From CAZUVM01 sp964623885 (GTDB taxonomy: Bacteria > Verrucomicrobiota > Verrucomicrobiia > Limisphaerales > UBA8199), in assembly GCA_964623885.1 (NCBI GenBank), contig CAZUVM010000241.1:1-26777 (forward strand): a stretch of 26,777 nucleotides of DNA, in the 5' to 3' direction. Made by a program: the position numbers and the translations under genes. Shown here in pieces: positions 9,101 through 16,805 of this stretch. Position 1 is the stretch's first letter; each line of letters opens with the position of its first letter. The notes under the pieces were generated by a model. It had not been told where the DNA came from. It did not search any database and saw nothing but the letters and a program-made list of their open reading frames with translations.

Positions 9101-9807
9101 ATGGAGACGAGGGCGCCCGGGTTGACCGAGACATTTTGGGCCGACCCATTATCGAGGCTCGTATATGCTTTGCGCGACGCCCCGGGAAATCCGGAAGCGC
9201 CGTTGCCGCTTCCCCAAGCGGCTTCTTTCGCCAGATGCCCGGCATAGCCGAGCAGCACAGTTGTGGCTTTTGAGCCGGTTCCGGCCACCGTGAATGTGAC
9301 CAGTAACGATTTGACGCCGCTGACCAGGGTGTAGGCGCCGAAGGATATCGCACTGATATTGTAAGTGGTTAACACTCCGGCAATTTGAGCGGCAGCAGGA
9401 AGGTTAGTGTCCGCCGGGATAGCCCAAGTCGATGGAGTGCCCAAACCGGAAATGCCGGACGTGAGATCCAAGGCCGAGCTTTTCACTGTGGCATTGAAAG
9501 ACACCAGTGTGTCTAAAAACCGGGACGTGCCGCCGCTGGAGAAATCGTACTGCAGCAGGATCGTATGCTGGGTGCCGGGCGTTAAGGAAGCGGTAAACCG
9601 CAGGGGCACGGCGTCCCCGTCCGTATACTTGGAATTACTGGCCTGAACGGTACCCCCCCATTGGTTCGCGAGATCGAACCACGCCTGGAGTTGTGCCCCG
9701 GTCGAGGTTGCGCGCGCGTCGAGTGAAAAAAGAGGCGCGGAGAAAAAGAGGAGTGCCATGAGGACCTTCCACCCTGAGGTCCTCCCCAAAAGCCCTGGTT
9801 GTTTCAT
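3103..9807 (-). CDS. Giant secreted multidomain protein: DUF11, HYR repeats, pentapeptide array, C25 (gingipain/caspase-like) peptidase
   Basis: 2234 residues. Residues 1-33 form a signal peptide (core VLMALLFFSAPLF, cut near ARA). In order: an N-terminal beta region, a DUF11 domain (about 233-350), HYR domains (about 355-755) of which 433-669 are three 79-residue tandem copies, a PPC-like domain (about 760-1000) split by an A-P-G-A-F array (847-939), a peptidase C25-like domain (about 1015-1430), unassigned beta domains, Ig-like domains with 'VYVKPG', and two or three more HYR/Ig domains up to the end. The catalytic pair is visible: His1273 in FLAGHFS and Cys1310 in FSAGCHSGYN, 37 residues apart, as in clan CD cysteine peptidases. 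It ends in a beta domain with no PEP-CTERM, LPXTG or clear type IX signal, so how it is held at the surface is unknown. It probably processes proteins outside the cell. Monocistronic; divergent from the FHA-cyclase gene. Confidence 0.9.
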   Translation of the reverse strand: MKQPGLLGRTSGWKVLMALLFFSAPLFSLDARATSTGAQLQAWFDLANQWGGTVQASNSKYTDGDAVPLRFTASLTPGTQHTILLQYDFSSGGTSRFLDTLVSFNATVKSSALDLTSGISGLGTPSTWAIPADTNLPAAAQIAGVLTTYNISAISFGAYTLVSGVKSLLVTFTVAGTGSKATTVLLGYAGHLAKEAAWGSGNGASGFPGASRKAYTSLDNGSAQNVSVNPGALVSMADLAVTGSATPQPVNLGGTLTYQLSVQNLGPDTATNVVLQDTLPVGVSFTSATTSQGTYSGSSVLSFSLGTIAGGGVANITIVASVGNSRLGPATNTATVSCPVPDPNSTNNTALIVSTIADLTPPVITCPAPINKPSDPGICGATVTFTVTATDNSGSAGVACVPPSGSVFPVGMTTVQCKATDPSGNASMCSFTVTVKDTQPPVITAPPPVVVSTDSGQCTASKVLLGTPTTSDNCGVASVINNAPAIFPKGVTLVTWTATDTSGNQNSAPQTVTVNDTQKPSISAPPAVAVNTDPGQCSASRVVLGIPLTSDNCGVASVVSNAPAVFAKGVTLVTWTVTDTSGNQNTATQTVTVSDTEKPSITAPPAAVVSTDPGKCSATQVALGTPVTSDNCGVASVVNNAPAVFPKGATLVTWTVTDTSGNQNTATQMVTVKDTEGPKINSPGNIVTQFGAGGCSLASAFATPTALDNCDGAIPVICNPPATALLPLGTNVVTCTATDSAGNTSTSTFTVTVLDSSNQSWPLAAEVQLQDPGNTGMQSATLQQCLTIFAQSRWFKFKVQPGSRVVVTVTGLAENYDLVLFNDIAAAYQQLASTEDLTHLSASFASDAFSPGAFAQDAFSPGAFAPGAFAPGAFAPGAFAPGAFAPGAFAPGAFAPGAFAPDAYAPGAFAPGAFAPGAFAPGAFAPGAFAPGAFAPGAFAGAQLSSVLAVSALDGIANEGIIADTWDNSGEFYVRVNGRNGVFSPDNPFTLTIAQQTGACGSISAVPVNVTGQPLAASAGGFKTVILTDLNRWLPGDAAGQAAASAKLQTLATAVNGAVVDVGTDPIVSFFNAQADANFDCPYAKNLVAKSIHDIIDRYRALNPLEYVVLVGGDNVIPFFRYPDEALLGPERNYVPPVKDLTPSEASLRLDYVLSQDAYGSDCDLDLKTTTIPLPDLAVGRLAETPADVGTLIDVFLKNNGTLNPAASLVTGYDFLADDAQAVEAEFTASLGAGAADQLISPNTLAPSQCWTADNLRALLFGSRHDIIFLAGHFSAVGALAADYSTYILASEFQNSAINFSNSLIFSAGCHSGYNVVDADAIPYVTLAPDWVEACASKGATLVAGTGYQYGDTDFIEYGERLYLNFAQQLRTGPGPIPIGKALLSAKRAYVEGTPAMRPIHVKTYLQTTLFGLPMSAVNFPGPRRTPTSAASVAVVQPIVQDPGATLGLQYADLTITPNLTPTQVTLTDSDQGSNVVATYFSGGDGVVNNPVEPILPLEVRNVGANGLVLRGVGFRSGTYSDLAGVLPLTGAAVTEIRGVHADFISEVFFPVRPWNVNYFGALCGSASQNTRLMAIPAQFKSDSPTSETGTMREFTAMGFRMFYSANISAYTYSDGTAETPATAAPPALSGIQGRTSPGGGMVTFSVHAVGDPAAGMQSVWVTFTAVSGPYQGTWQSIDLIQDAQDSTLWTGQLPLNGTLSQDVRFMVQAVNGVGTVALDTHLGAYYYPDEFDSGSTAQLSPTSVTITAAQAQGAYGTQASFTARLTDSGGNPLAGMRMVFKLADQEIWATTDAHGNANAVLSLLSQPGNYDVKASFPGSTGLAPSFATTPFSLIRQTTALSIAPKTVYVKPGVNTGITATLVDGAGNWMFERTVFFVVTGPASYDTPVITDANGRAFLGAAPAGAGSYTVTAYFDGTIPVPGGTVTVDDGYYQPSSTQGALNVVTLVVDDRPPQIVCPADMVIPAAPGQCTAIATYAPIVTDDHPGATFVCTPPSGSVFPKGTNQVVCVATDLAGNTNVCTFKVIVVDTQAPVMTVTVGTNSTVGCPGNISVPADPSKSTAMVPISVTATDNCPGFVSVSVNTLSGSTYPIGATLINCMAIDASGNASSCSFTVTVNDTQPPRILLLTATPNVLSPPNHQMVLVTISVSATDNSGAPVTSSIVNVTSSEPQNGLGDGDQYPDWQITGPLTLYLRSERAQNGPGRTYTITVQSKDTSGNTATGTVTVFVPANNS
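6991..7269 (-). repeat. 15-bp tandem repeat encoding a 19-unit [A/S]-[P/Q]-[G/D]-A-[F/Y] array
   Basis: Inside the giant gene, residues 847-939 are DAF followed by 18 pentapeptides, mostly A-P-G-A-F with a few variants (S-P-G-A-F, A-Q-D-A-F, A-P-D-A-Y). The period is 15 bp without exception and no spacer. Third codon positions differ from unit to unit (GGA, GGC, GGT, GGG and GCA, GCC, GCG, GCT are mixed), so the protein sequence is kept rather than the DNA. The array sits in the middle of a PPC-like domain: the strands ending NYDLVLF come before it and GEFYVRVNG after it. Confidence 0.97.
7801..8511 (-). repeat. Three tandem 237-bp units encoding HYR domains 2-4
   Basis: The units at 8511-8275, 8274-8038 and 8037-7801 each encode 79 residues with no insertion or deletion. 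All keep the TSDNCGVASV core and the LVTWT.TDTSGNQN tail. The flanking HYR domains on both sides are far less alike, which points to local duplication inside this gene. Confidence 0.93.
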
Positions 9808-9997
9808 TTACAAATAAAAGCGAAGCACGACGCCTGGCATTAGCTGCATTAACGGGACAGTGTAGGCATTTAAATCATACCACGGGCACAAAGTCAATCC
9901 GTACTTGGCCCGATTGATAGAATTTAAGGCTACGCCTGTTCGCCAAAACAAGTTTCCGGTAATTCTATTTTGCGTTACTCTTCACGCTGACGTTGAC

Positions 9998-10864
9998 ATG
10001 GATAAGGAATTACTGGCCTGGCTTGAATCGCCAACGGGGGAGCGGAAGGTTATCGAAGGGAGTTGCTTCCTGGGACGGGCGGCGACATGCGATATAGTTC
10101 TCCCCGACACGAAGGCCTCACGACAGCACGCACTCGTGCAGGGAGAAAGGGGCTCCGAATTTTGGCTGATTGATTTGGGCAGCGCCAACGGCACTTATGT
10201 AAATGGTCGCAGGGTCGCGCAGCCGCAACGGCTTTTCAACGGCGATCGAATAACGGTTGCCGGGATTACTTTCATCTTCCACCGTCCCGGGACCGTGTCG
10301 CGTCAGGAATCGGGAACCACGATTCAGGCGAAAGATGCCACCATCCCTGAGGTCCGGACAATGACCTGTTGGCTCCTGTTGGCGGACATCGAGGGCTCGA
10401 CTCAGCTCATCCGTAAAATGGCGCCCGATGATGTCCACCGAACCACAGGTCTGTGGCTGGCGAACTGCACGAAACTCATAGGTGAGCACCAGGGCACGAT
10501 CAATAAATTCCTCGGCGATGGGTTCCTTGCCTATTGGACCGAAGGACCCGACGTCGTCACGCGAGTAGCTGGCGCGCTGGCAGCGCTCAGAGCGGCCCAG
10601 GATAAAGAAGATACGCGGTTCCGGGTCGTGGTTCATTATGGTCAGGTGATGGCGGGCGGCATCGCATCGCTCGGTGAGGAGAGCCTCTCCGGCAACGAAG
10701 TCAACCTGTTATTCCGCGCCGAAAAACTCGCGGGGACGCTGGGCCGATCAAGGCTGCTGTCGCGAGCGGCCAATGACCAAATTCAAGGTTTGATACCAAC
10801 TGTTTCTGAGGGCGCCCACACGCTGCCAGGCTTTACCGGTGAGTTTGAGTTCTTTAGTTTTTAG
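9998..10864 (+). CDS. FHA domain-class III nucleotidyl cyclase
   Basis: 288 residues from the ATG at 9998. The frame is open back to a TTG at 9905, but the FHA domain starts just after the ATG, so 9998 is preferred. Residues 5-97 form an FHA phosphothreonine-binding domain with the G-R (26-27), S-R-x-x-H (41-44) and N-G-T (64-66) motifs. Residues 125-288 form a class III cyclase catalytic domain: metal-binding Asp130 in ADIEGST and Asp174 in LGDG, purine-reading Lys170, transition-state Asn236 and Arg240 (VNLLFR). The second base-reading position is Ser229 instead of the Asp of classical adenylate cyclases, so ATP or GTP preference is open. No membrane segment; cytosolic. FHA input means a phosphorylated Thr protein probably recruits or controls it; the neighbouring convergent Ser/Thr kinase is a natural candidate. 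Confidence 0.9.
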   Translation: MDKELLAWLESPTGERKVIEGSCFLGRAATCDIVLPDTKASRQHALVQGERGSEFWLIDLGSANGTYVNGRRVAQPQRLFNGDRITVAGITFIFHRPGTVSRQESGTTIQAKDATIPEVRTMTCWLLLADIEGSTQLIRKMAPDDVHRTTGLWLANCTKLIGEHQGTINKFLGDGFLAYWTEGPDVVTRVAGALAALRAAQDKEDTRFRVVVHYGQVMAGGIASLGEESLSGNEVNLLFRAEKLAGTLGRSRLLSRAANDQIQGLIPTVSEGAHTLPGFTGEFEFFSF

Positions 10865-10904
10865 AACGCGGTAAGGGTCCCGTCACATATTTCAGTGACC
10901 GCAC

Positions 10905-13580
10905 TCACGCTCCAGCCAACTCGGCGGCCTTGGCGGCCCATTTTCTAGCATCGTCCGGCCGATTGAGTTTGCCGTAGAGCACCTCCAATTCGTGGCAAAC
11001 CTTTTTCACGTGAGCCGAGGCTGTCACACTGGAATTCAGCAGGCCGTACGCCTCGAGCAACACCGGCTCGGCGTCCTGGAGCCGCTTTTTTATCTCTATC
11101 AGGTAGTCGGCCTGATCCAGAAGGCACATGGCCAGGACCGCGGGTTGTTTAGCCAGGGTCGCGCGCGCTGATTTCATCGCCTGCTGCATCAATTCGTCTG
11201 CTTCCGCGCCGCCGGCGGGATTGGCGCCCAGCACGACTGCCAGGCAACGCATATGGCGCAGCGTTTGCGGGTGATCCTTGCCGAGGACCTTTGTGCCCAT
11301 GGCGATGCCGTCCCGGAAGGCGGCCTCAGCACCGCGAGCATCGCCTTTCTTCTGCAGGGTAAGGCCGAGATCTTCGAGCGCCTCGACCTGGAAGCTGTGC
11401 CCGTCGGGATAAAGCCGGTTATAGACGGCCATTGCGTCGCGAACGGCGCGCTCCGCTTCGTCGAGCTTGCCCTCTTCGCGAAGGTTTTTGGCCATATTAT
11501 GCAGCGCCATGCCGATCTTGTCGCTGGGCAGCTTTTCGCCGAACAACTCTCGGTACGCCTTGAGCGCGATTCGGGCCTGCTGGTCGCCTTCGACATAGTC
11601 GCCCAGTCGGTAATCCAATAACGACAGGTTTAACTGCGCGTCGGCGAGTTTTTCATTCGGCGGTTTCAGGATCTTTTGCTTTATAGCCAGCGCCGTGTGG
11701 AGCGCGTCACTTGCCTGGCGTAGTTTGCCCTCGTATTGGAGAATGAGCCCGAGGTTGTTGTACGTGTCCGCCATGATGGGACTATTCGGGTCGAGCGTTT
11801 CGCGGCGAATGGACAGGGCCTCGCGTTGCAACTGCTCGGCGTGTGCCCAGTCGCCTTGATATCCGTAGTCGACCGCCATTTCCATGAGTGTTTCGGCGAC
11901 TGCATCACTGCGATCACCAAATACTTTCCGGCGCAGTTCCAGCACTCGCCGCTGCATCGCAATGGCCGCCGGGTATTCCTCTAAATCACGATAGGCGCGA
12001 CCGATCGTGAACCGGAGGTCGGCTTCCACGTCGGGGCGATCGCTGAATTCCTTATCGAGCCGGGCTGTTGTGTTGGTCAGGATTTCGCGGAGCAATGCCG
12101 TGTCACGTCCGCGCGCGACCGAAGGGCCGACCGTTTTCAGCATGTCCTTCAAAAAACCGGCCACCTGATCCGCACGCGCCTGCTGCGACAGGGCTCGTTT
12201 CGCCGCTCCGCGCGCAACCTCGGCCTGCCAGGCGGTCAAGGCGATGCCGCCCGCCATGACCAGGATGATTGCGGCCGTAGCGGCAAAGCCGAACTTATGA
12301 CGCCGAACCGTTTTTTGAAACTCATAGACGCGGCTGGGCGGGCGGGCCAACACCGGTTCACAATTCAAGTACCGCTGGATATCGTTGGCCAGGCCGTTGG
12401 CCGTTTCATAGCGGCGCGCTCGGTCTTTCTCGAGGCATTTCATCACGATCCAGTCCAGATCGCCTCGGACCGCATGGACTAACCGTGACGCTTCTAGCGA
12501 CCGGCGCTTCGCCGTGGCCGTGAGTTCCTCACCGGCGAGTGTGGCCAGTTTGGCGCTCGGCCGGAGCGCCTCCTGCTCGCGGATTGTCTTGCGTATGCCA
12601 TCGATGCCCGACTTTGCCAGTTCATGCGCGTCGAACGGCGTCAGATCGGTGAGCAGCTCGTAAAGCGCCACCCCCAGGCTGTAAATGTCGCTGCGCGTAT
12701 CGATATCGAGCCCGCTCATCTCCGCCTGTTCCGGGCTCATGTACGCCGGCGTGCCCATGAATGTGTGTAACTGGGTGTAGACTGGCGAATCGGTCAGCCG
12801 ATCCGCGGTGGCTTTGGCAATGCCGAAATCGATGACCTTCGGCACCGGCACACCATCGGGCAAAGAGACAAGAATGTTCGATGGCTTGATGTCGCGGTGG
12901 ATGATGCCTTTTTGGTGGGCGTGCTGGATGGCCTTGCAGACCTGAATGAAGAGATCGAGACGGCCTTTGATGGAAAGCTTGGCCTGATTGCAATAATCAG
13001 TGAGTTTGATGCCGCGCACGAGCTCCATCACGAAGTAGGGCCGGCCGGTTTCCGTCGCGCCGGCATCTAACGCTTTCGCGATGTTCGGGTGGTCCATCAT
13101 CGCCAGCGCCTGCCGCTCGGCCTCGAACCGGCTGACGACCTGCTCGGTGTCCATGCCGAGCTTGATGACTTTCAGCGCGACGCGCCGGCGCACGGGCTCG
13201 GTCTGTTCGGCCACATACACCGACCCGCAACCGCCTTCGCCCAGTTTTTCAACGAGCTTATAACGACCAATGAATTTCCCAATGGTCGAGTCGGTCGGTT
13301 CATGGGCGAGGTCCAGCAACACGGTCGGCGGACCTGCCTCGGGGTTGACGCGGAGGGTTCCTTCCAAGTCCGAAAAATTCAGGAGCATGGTTCCGGCGTT
13401 AGCCTGCACGGTCTCCGCGTCAGACACTGCGGATTCCGCACCAGCCACAACGGTTTCGAGCCGGTGAAACAGGTCCTGATCCTCCTCGCATTCCGACTTG
13501 AGGAACGCCAGCCGCTCAGCCGCTGGCTTTGCCATCGCGAGTTTCAGCAGCGTTGTTTCCTTTTCGGCCGATAAGGACAT
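10905..13580 (-). CDS. Membrane Ser/Thr protein kinase with C-terminal TPR sensor domain
   Basis: 891 residues. A 100-residue N-terminal acidic/helical region is followed by a complete Hanks-type kinase domain (about 107-400): glycine loop GEGGCGS (114-120), Lys137 in VALKVIK, HRDIKPSN (228-235), DFG (251-253), TPAYMSPEQ (277-285) and DIYSLGV (298-304). One transmembrane helix lies at about 429-449, so the kinase faces the cytosol and the rest is outside the inner membrane. Residues 520-890 hold a row of TPR units (A..M..RVLELRRKVFG, YNNLGLILQYEGK and others), likely a protein-binding sensor. This domain order is very common in Verrucomicrobiota and Planctomycetota. All catalytic residues are present, so it should be active. 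The substrate is unknown; the FHA-cyclase, whose 3' end is 40 bp away, could read its phosphothreonines. Confidence 0.94.
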   Translation of the reverse strand: MSLSAEKETTLLKLAMAKPAAERLAFLKSECEEDQDLFHRLETVVAGAESAVSDAETVQANAGTMLLNFSDLEGTLRVNPEAGPPTVLLDLAHEPTDSTIGKFIGRYKLVEKLGEGGCGSVYVAEQTEPVRRRVALKVIKLGMDTEQVVSRFEAERQALAMMDHPNIAKALDAGATETGRPYFVMELVRGIKLTDYCNQAKLSIKGRLDLFIQVCKAIQHAHQKGIIHRDIKPSNILVSLPDGVPVPKVIDFGIAKATADRLTDSPVYTQLHTFMGTPAYMSPEQAEMSGLDIDTRSDIYSLGVALYELLTDLTPFDAHELAKSGIDGIRKTIREQEALRPSAKLATLAGEELTATAKRRSLEASRLVHAVRGDLDWIVMKCLEKDRARRYETANGLANDIQRYLNCEPVLARPPSRVYEFQKTVRRHKFGFAATAAIILVMAGGIALTAWQAEVARGAAKRALSQQARADQVAGFLKDMLKTVGPSVARGRDTALLREILTNTTARLDKEFSDRPDVEADLRFTIGRAYRDLEEYPAAIAMQRRVLELRRKVFGDRSDAVAETLMEMAVDYGYQGDWAHAEQLQREALSIRRETLDPNSPIMADTYNNLGLILQYEGKLRQASDALHTALAIKQKILKPPNEKLADAQLNLSLLDYRLGDYVEGDQQARIALKAYRELFGEKLPSDKIGMALHNMAKNLREEGKLDEAERAVRDAMAVYNRLYPDGHSFQVEALEDLGLTLQKKGDARGAEAAFRDGIAMGTKVLGKDHPQTLRHMRCLAVVLGANPAGGAEADELMQQAMKSARATLAKQPAVLAMCLLDQADYLIEIKKRLQDAEPVLLEAYGLLNSSVTASAHVKKVCHELEVLYGKLNRPDDARKWAAKAAELAGA

Positions 13581-13786
13581 GATCCCAGCAGAATCTTCCC
13601 GGGGTTTCTAGACGGATACTACCCCGCTATTCGCAAAAGTAAAGATATATATAAGCATTTGCGAGATCCCGGATCGGACTGCTTTTCGACTTGCCGGGCC
13701 ACGAAAAGTTGGTTACGGTTTGGCTTCGCAGCCTTCGCGAAAGACTATGAAACCCAAGCACTTTCAGCAGTCTTTCAAAAGCGAAC

Positions 13787-13861
13787 GCGCGCTTAGCTCA
13801 GTGGAAGAGCACTTCCTTCACACGGAAGGGGTCGCAGGTTCAAATCCTGCAGCGCGCACCA
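13787..13861 (+). tRNA. tRNA-Val(CAC)
   Basis: Full cloverleaf: acceptor GCGCGCT (13787-13793) pairs with AGCGCGC (13851-13857); D-arm GCTC/GAGC; anticodon stem CTTCC/GGAAG with loop TTCACAC, so the anticodon is CAC (reads GTG, valine); T-arm GCAGG/CCTGC with loop TTCAAAT; discriminator A and an encoded CCA (13859-13861). No variant or missing base pair is seen. Confidence 0.96.
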
Positions 13862-13965
13862 TCTCTCGACTCGCGTTTACGCGCGGACGTTTATCTCCGA
13901 GACTATCCTCTACGAGAAGCTCCGTGGAACGAGGCGCGAGCCGTTGAAAGAAACTTCTTCGGGCA

Positions 13966-16509
13966 ATGACCCTTTACGATCTGATTCCGCGGGAAGAGCG
14001 CCCGGGCAATGACGTCTTGCTTGGCCAGTTCCTGGAGTACACCGAAAATAAGCGGCTGCAGCTTTATCCCGCCCAGGAAGCCGCCATTCTCGAGTTGTTC
14101 GAGGAGAAAAACGTAATCCTCAACACACCTACCGGCTCCGGCAAATCGCTGGTGGCGGCAGCGCTGCACTTCAAAGCTCTCGTCCAGGGCCATCGCTCGG
14201 TTTACACCTGTCCGATTAAGGCTTTGGTGAATGAGAAATGGCTGGCGCTTTGCCGAGAGTTCGGACCTGACAATGTGGGTCTGAGCACCGGCGACGCGTC
14301 CGTAAACCGCGACGCCCCCATCCTTTGTTGCACGGCCGAGATCCTGGCCAACATCGCATTGCGGGAAGGGCCAAAGGCCAATGTGCAGGAAGTGGTCATG
14401 GATGAGTTCCATTACTATGCCGACCGGGAACGCGGCGTGGCATGGCAGGTCCCGCTTATTACCTTGCCCCAAGCCCGCTTCCTTTTGATGTCGGCAACGC
14501 TAGGGGACACCGGCTTCTTCGAAACGGAGCTTACGCGGCTGAACCGGCGCCAGACAGTTACGGTTGCATCGAAAGATCGGCCGGTGCCGCTCGAATTTAC
14601 CTGGTCCGAATTGCCGCTGGCTACTACCGTCGAGAATCTGGCCGCGCAAGGCAAAGCCCCGGTTTATGTCGTTCATTTTACGCAGCTCGAAGCCGCGCAA
14701 AGCGCGCAGGATTTCACCAGTATCAATGTCTGCACGCGCGAAGAGAAAGCGGAATTGGGTCATGCGCTGGAAGGATTTAAGTTCAGCAGTCCGTACGGGC
14801 CAGACATTCGCCGCTGGCTTAAGCACGGTATTGGTCTCCATCACGCTGGCTTGCTGCCCAAGTACCGGGTCCTGGTCGAACAACTTGCCCAAAAGGGTTT
14901 GCTTAAGATTATTTGCGGCACCGACACTCTCGGTGTCGGCATCAACGTGCCGATCCGGACCGTCCTTTTTTCCAAGCTGTGTAAATTTGACGGCGAAAAA
15001 ACCGCTATTCTCACCGCGCGCGATTTTCATCAGATCGCCGGTCGGGCCGGACGCAAAGGTTTCGACGAACGCGGGTGGGTCGTGGCCCAGGCGCCTGAGC
15101 ACGTCGTCGAGAACCTGAAGCTTGAAGAAAAGGCGGCGCGGGGCGGGAAAAAAGCGGTCAAACGCAAGCCGCCGGACAAGAACTTTGTAAATTGGGACAA
15201 GAACACTTTCGCGCGGCTGATCGCGGCACAACCCGAGCGGCTTTCCTCGCGATTTCAGGTTTCGCACGGGATGTTGCTCAATGTTTTGAGCCGTAAAGGC
15301 GACGGCTGCCGCGCCATGCAACGGCTCATTCGTGATTGCCATGAAACCCCCAAGGCCAAGAGGGACCACACTAAGCGTGCGTGGCAGCTCTTCCGCTCGC
15401 TGGTTGATCGCAAAATCATTGAATTCATTCCTCGTACGGACGAAGGCGCATACTTGCGCGTCAACGTCGAGCTGCAGGACGATTTCTCGATGGACCAGAC
15501 CCTTTCGCTTTACCTGCTCGAGACGATCCCGCTCGTCGATCCTCAGGCGCCGGACTATCCGCTGGTTCTGCTCACATTGGTGGAATCCATTCTAGAAGAT
15601 CCGGACCTCATCCTGCGCAAACAACTCGACAAGCTTAAAAGTGAGAAGATGGCCGAAATGAAAATGGCCGGGATCGAATACGACAAACGAATGGAAGAAC
15701 TCGAAAAACTCGAGCACCCCAAACCGAATCGGGAGTTCGTTTACTCTACCTTCAACGCCTTTGCGGACAAGCATCCGTGGGTTGGCCAGGAAAACATCCG
15801 GCCCAAGTCCATCGCCCGCGAGATGTTCGAGAACTTTCGCTCGTTCTCCGACTACATCCATGATTACGAACTCCAGCGTGCCGAGGGCTTGGTCCTCCGT
15901 CACCTGAATAGCGTTTACAAGGTACTGGCCCAAACTGTTCCCGATGCCGCCAAAACTGATGCCGTGCGGGAAATGGAGCTCTACCTCAGCACGATGATCC
16001 GTCAGGTGGATTCCAGCCTGTTGGATGAGTGGGAAAAGATGCGCGACCCGGCGTATCAGCGCGCCGAAACGAAAGAAGTCCGTCCACCCGGCGCGGAAGC
16101 GGCGCAGCAGGATATCACGCGCGACACCAAGGCCTTCACGGCAGCGATCCGAAATCGCATTTTCAGCTTTCTGCGCGGCCTAGTGAACCGCGATTTCGAG
16201 CAGGCAATTGCGTATTTAAGCAAGCCGACCGATCCGGACGGCGGGACCTGGACCGCCGAACGGCTTGCGTCCGCGCTTGAAAAGTATCATGCCGATCATC
16301 AATGCATCTGTCTGGATCCCAACGCACGCAACCTGCGCCATACATATGTCCTGTCAGGCGAGGACAAGCGTACCTGGCGCGTGCAGCAAATGTTGGTCGA
16401 TCCCGAAGAACACAACGATTGGGTAGCCGAATTCGAAGTTGATCTGCCGGCTTCACGAACGGCTGACGAACCAGTACTGCAGTTACGCCGGTTCGATGCC
16501 CTGGCTTAA
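13966..16509 (+). CDS. SKI2-like DExH-box RNA helicase with DUF3516-type C-terminus
   Basis: 847 residues. Superfamily 2 helicase core: Walker A TPTGSGKS (54-61), CPIKALVNEK (82-91), motif II D-E-F-H (146-149), SAT (176-178), GIGLHHAGLLP before the second RecA domain, and motif VI QIAGRAGR (356-363). The DEFH and the 'LHHAG' segment are marks of the Ski2/Mtr4/Hel308 group. Residues about 400-847 form a long helical region matching the DUF3516 tail found on actinobacterial and other bacterial helicases of this type, probably for RNA handling or turnover. The start is the ATG at 13966; an arginine-rich leader is avoided. It stands alone between two tRNA genes, 104 bp after tRNA-Val and 135 bp before tRNA-Gly. 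Likely cytosolic RNA remodelling; direct function in bacteria is poorly known. Confidence 0.92.
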   Translation: MTLYDLIPREERPGNDVLLGQFLEYTENKRLQLYPAQEAAILELFEEKNVILNTPTGSGKSLVAAALHFKALVQGHRSVYTCPIKALVNEKWLALCREFGPDNVGLSTGDASVNRDAPILCCTAEILANIALREGPKANVQEVVMDEFHYYADRERGVAWQVPLITLPQARFLLMSATLGDTGFFETELTRLNRRQTVTVASKDRPVPLEFTWSELPLATTVENLAAQGKAPVYVVHFTQLEAAQSAQDFTSINVCTREEKAELGHALEGFKFSSPYGPDIRRWLKHGIGLHHAGLLPKYRVLVEQLAQKGLLKIICGTDTLGVGINVPIRTVLFSKLCKFDGEKTAILTARDFHQIAGRAGRKGFDERGWVVAQAPEHVVENLKLEEKAARGGKKAVKRKPPDKNFVNWDKNTFARLIAAQPERLSSRFQVSHGMLLNVLSRKGDGCRAMQRLIRDCHETPKAKRDHTKRAWQLFRSLVDRKIIEFIPRTDEGAYLRVNVELQDDFSMDQTLSLYLLETIPLVDPQAPDYPLVLLTLVESILEDPDLILRKQLDKLKSEKMAEMKMAGIEYDKRMEELEKLEHPKPNREFVYSTFNAFADKHPWVGQENIRPKSIAREMFENFRSFSDYIHDYELQRAEGLVLRHLNSVYKVLAQTVPDAAKTDAVREMELYLSTMIRQVDSSLLDEWEKMRDPAYQRAETKEVRPPGAEAAQQDITRDTKAFTAAIRNRIFSFLRGLVNRDFEQAIAYLSKPTDPDGGTWTAERLASALEKYHADHQCICLDPNARNLRHTYVLSGEDKRTWRVQQMLVDPEEHNDWVAEFEVDLPASRTADEPVLQLRRFDALA

Positions 16510-16644
16510 CCAGACAATCACGCGATTTCCTTCCTAGTGCCATCCAAATTCAACATTGGACGCGCGGCATTGGGACGGCTCATCCGTAAAAATCGGCCTT
16601 GCATTCGCGCGTGGTTCCCTTAGTGTAACCAAGCCTGCACGGAA

Positions 16645-16721
16645 GCGAGCGTAGCTCAGCCTGGTAGAGCATCACGTTGCCAACGTGAGTGTCGAGGGTT
16701 CGAATCCCTTCGCTCGCTCCA
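16645..16721 (+). tRNA. tRNA-Gly(GCC)
   Basis: Acceptor GCGAGCG (16645-16651) pairs with CGCTCGC (16711-16717); D-arm GCTC/GAGC; anticodon stem TCACG/CGTGA with loop TTGCCAA, giving anticodon GCC (reads GGC/GGT, glycine); T-arm GAGGG/CCCTT (one G-U pair) with loop TTCGAAT; discriminator T as usual for glycine; encoded CCA at 16719-16721. Confidence 0.96.
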
Positions 16722-16805
16722 TTTTTCTGACCATCTTCCCGACAAATCCACGGAATCATATTCCGTCGATTCTTGGTAGGCTCAAAGCAGCCTCAGGCTA
16801 CGTTA

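Noticed and set aside
9905..9997. TTG start giving 31 more residues to the FHA-cyclase
   Set aside because: The extra residues match no part of an FHA domain and the ATG at 9998 fits the domain border, although the longer form cannot be excluded.
10865..10904. GTCAC/GTGAC hairpin between the convergent cyclase and kinase genes as a terminator
   Set aside because: The stem is only 5 bp with an 8-base loop and no T-run on either strand; too weak to call.
14500..15369. 289-codon minus-strand frame opposite the helicase
   Set aside because: The plus strand encodes conserved helicase motifs through this whole stretch; the minus frame is a codon-bias shadow.
13787..16721. Helicase gene between two tRNA genes as an integrated island
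   Set aside because: No repeated tRNA 3' end, integrase or composition change is seen around either tRNA; the helicase looks like ordinary chromosomal content.
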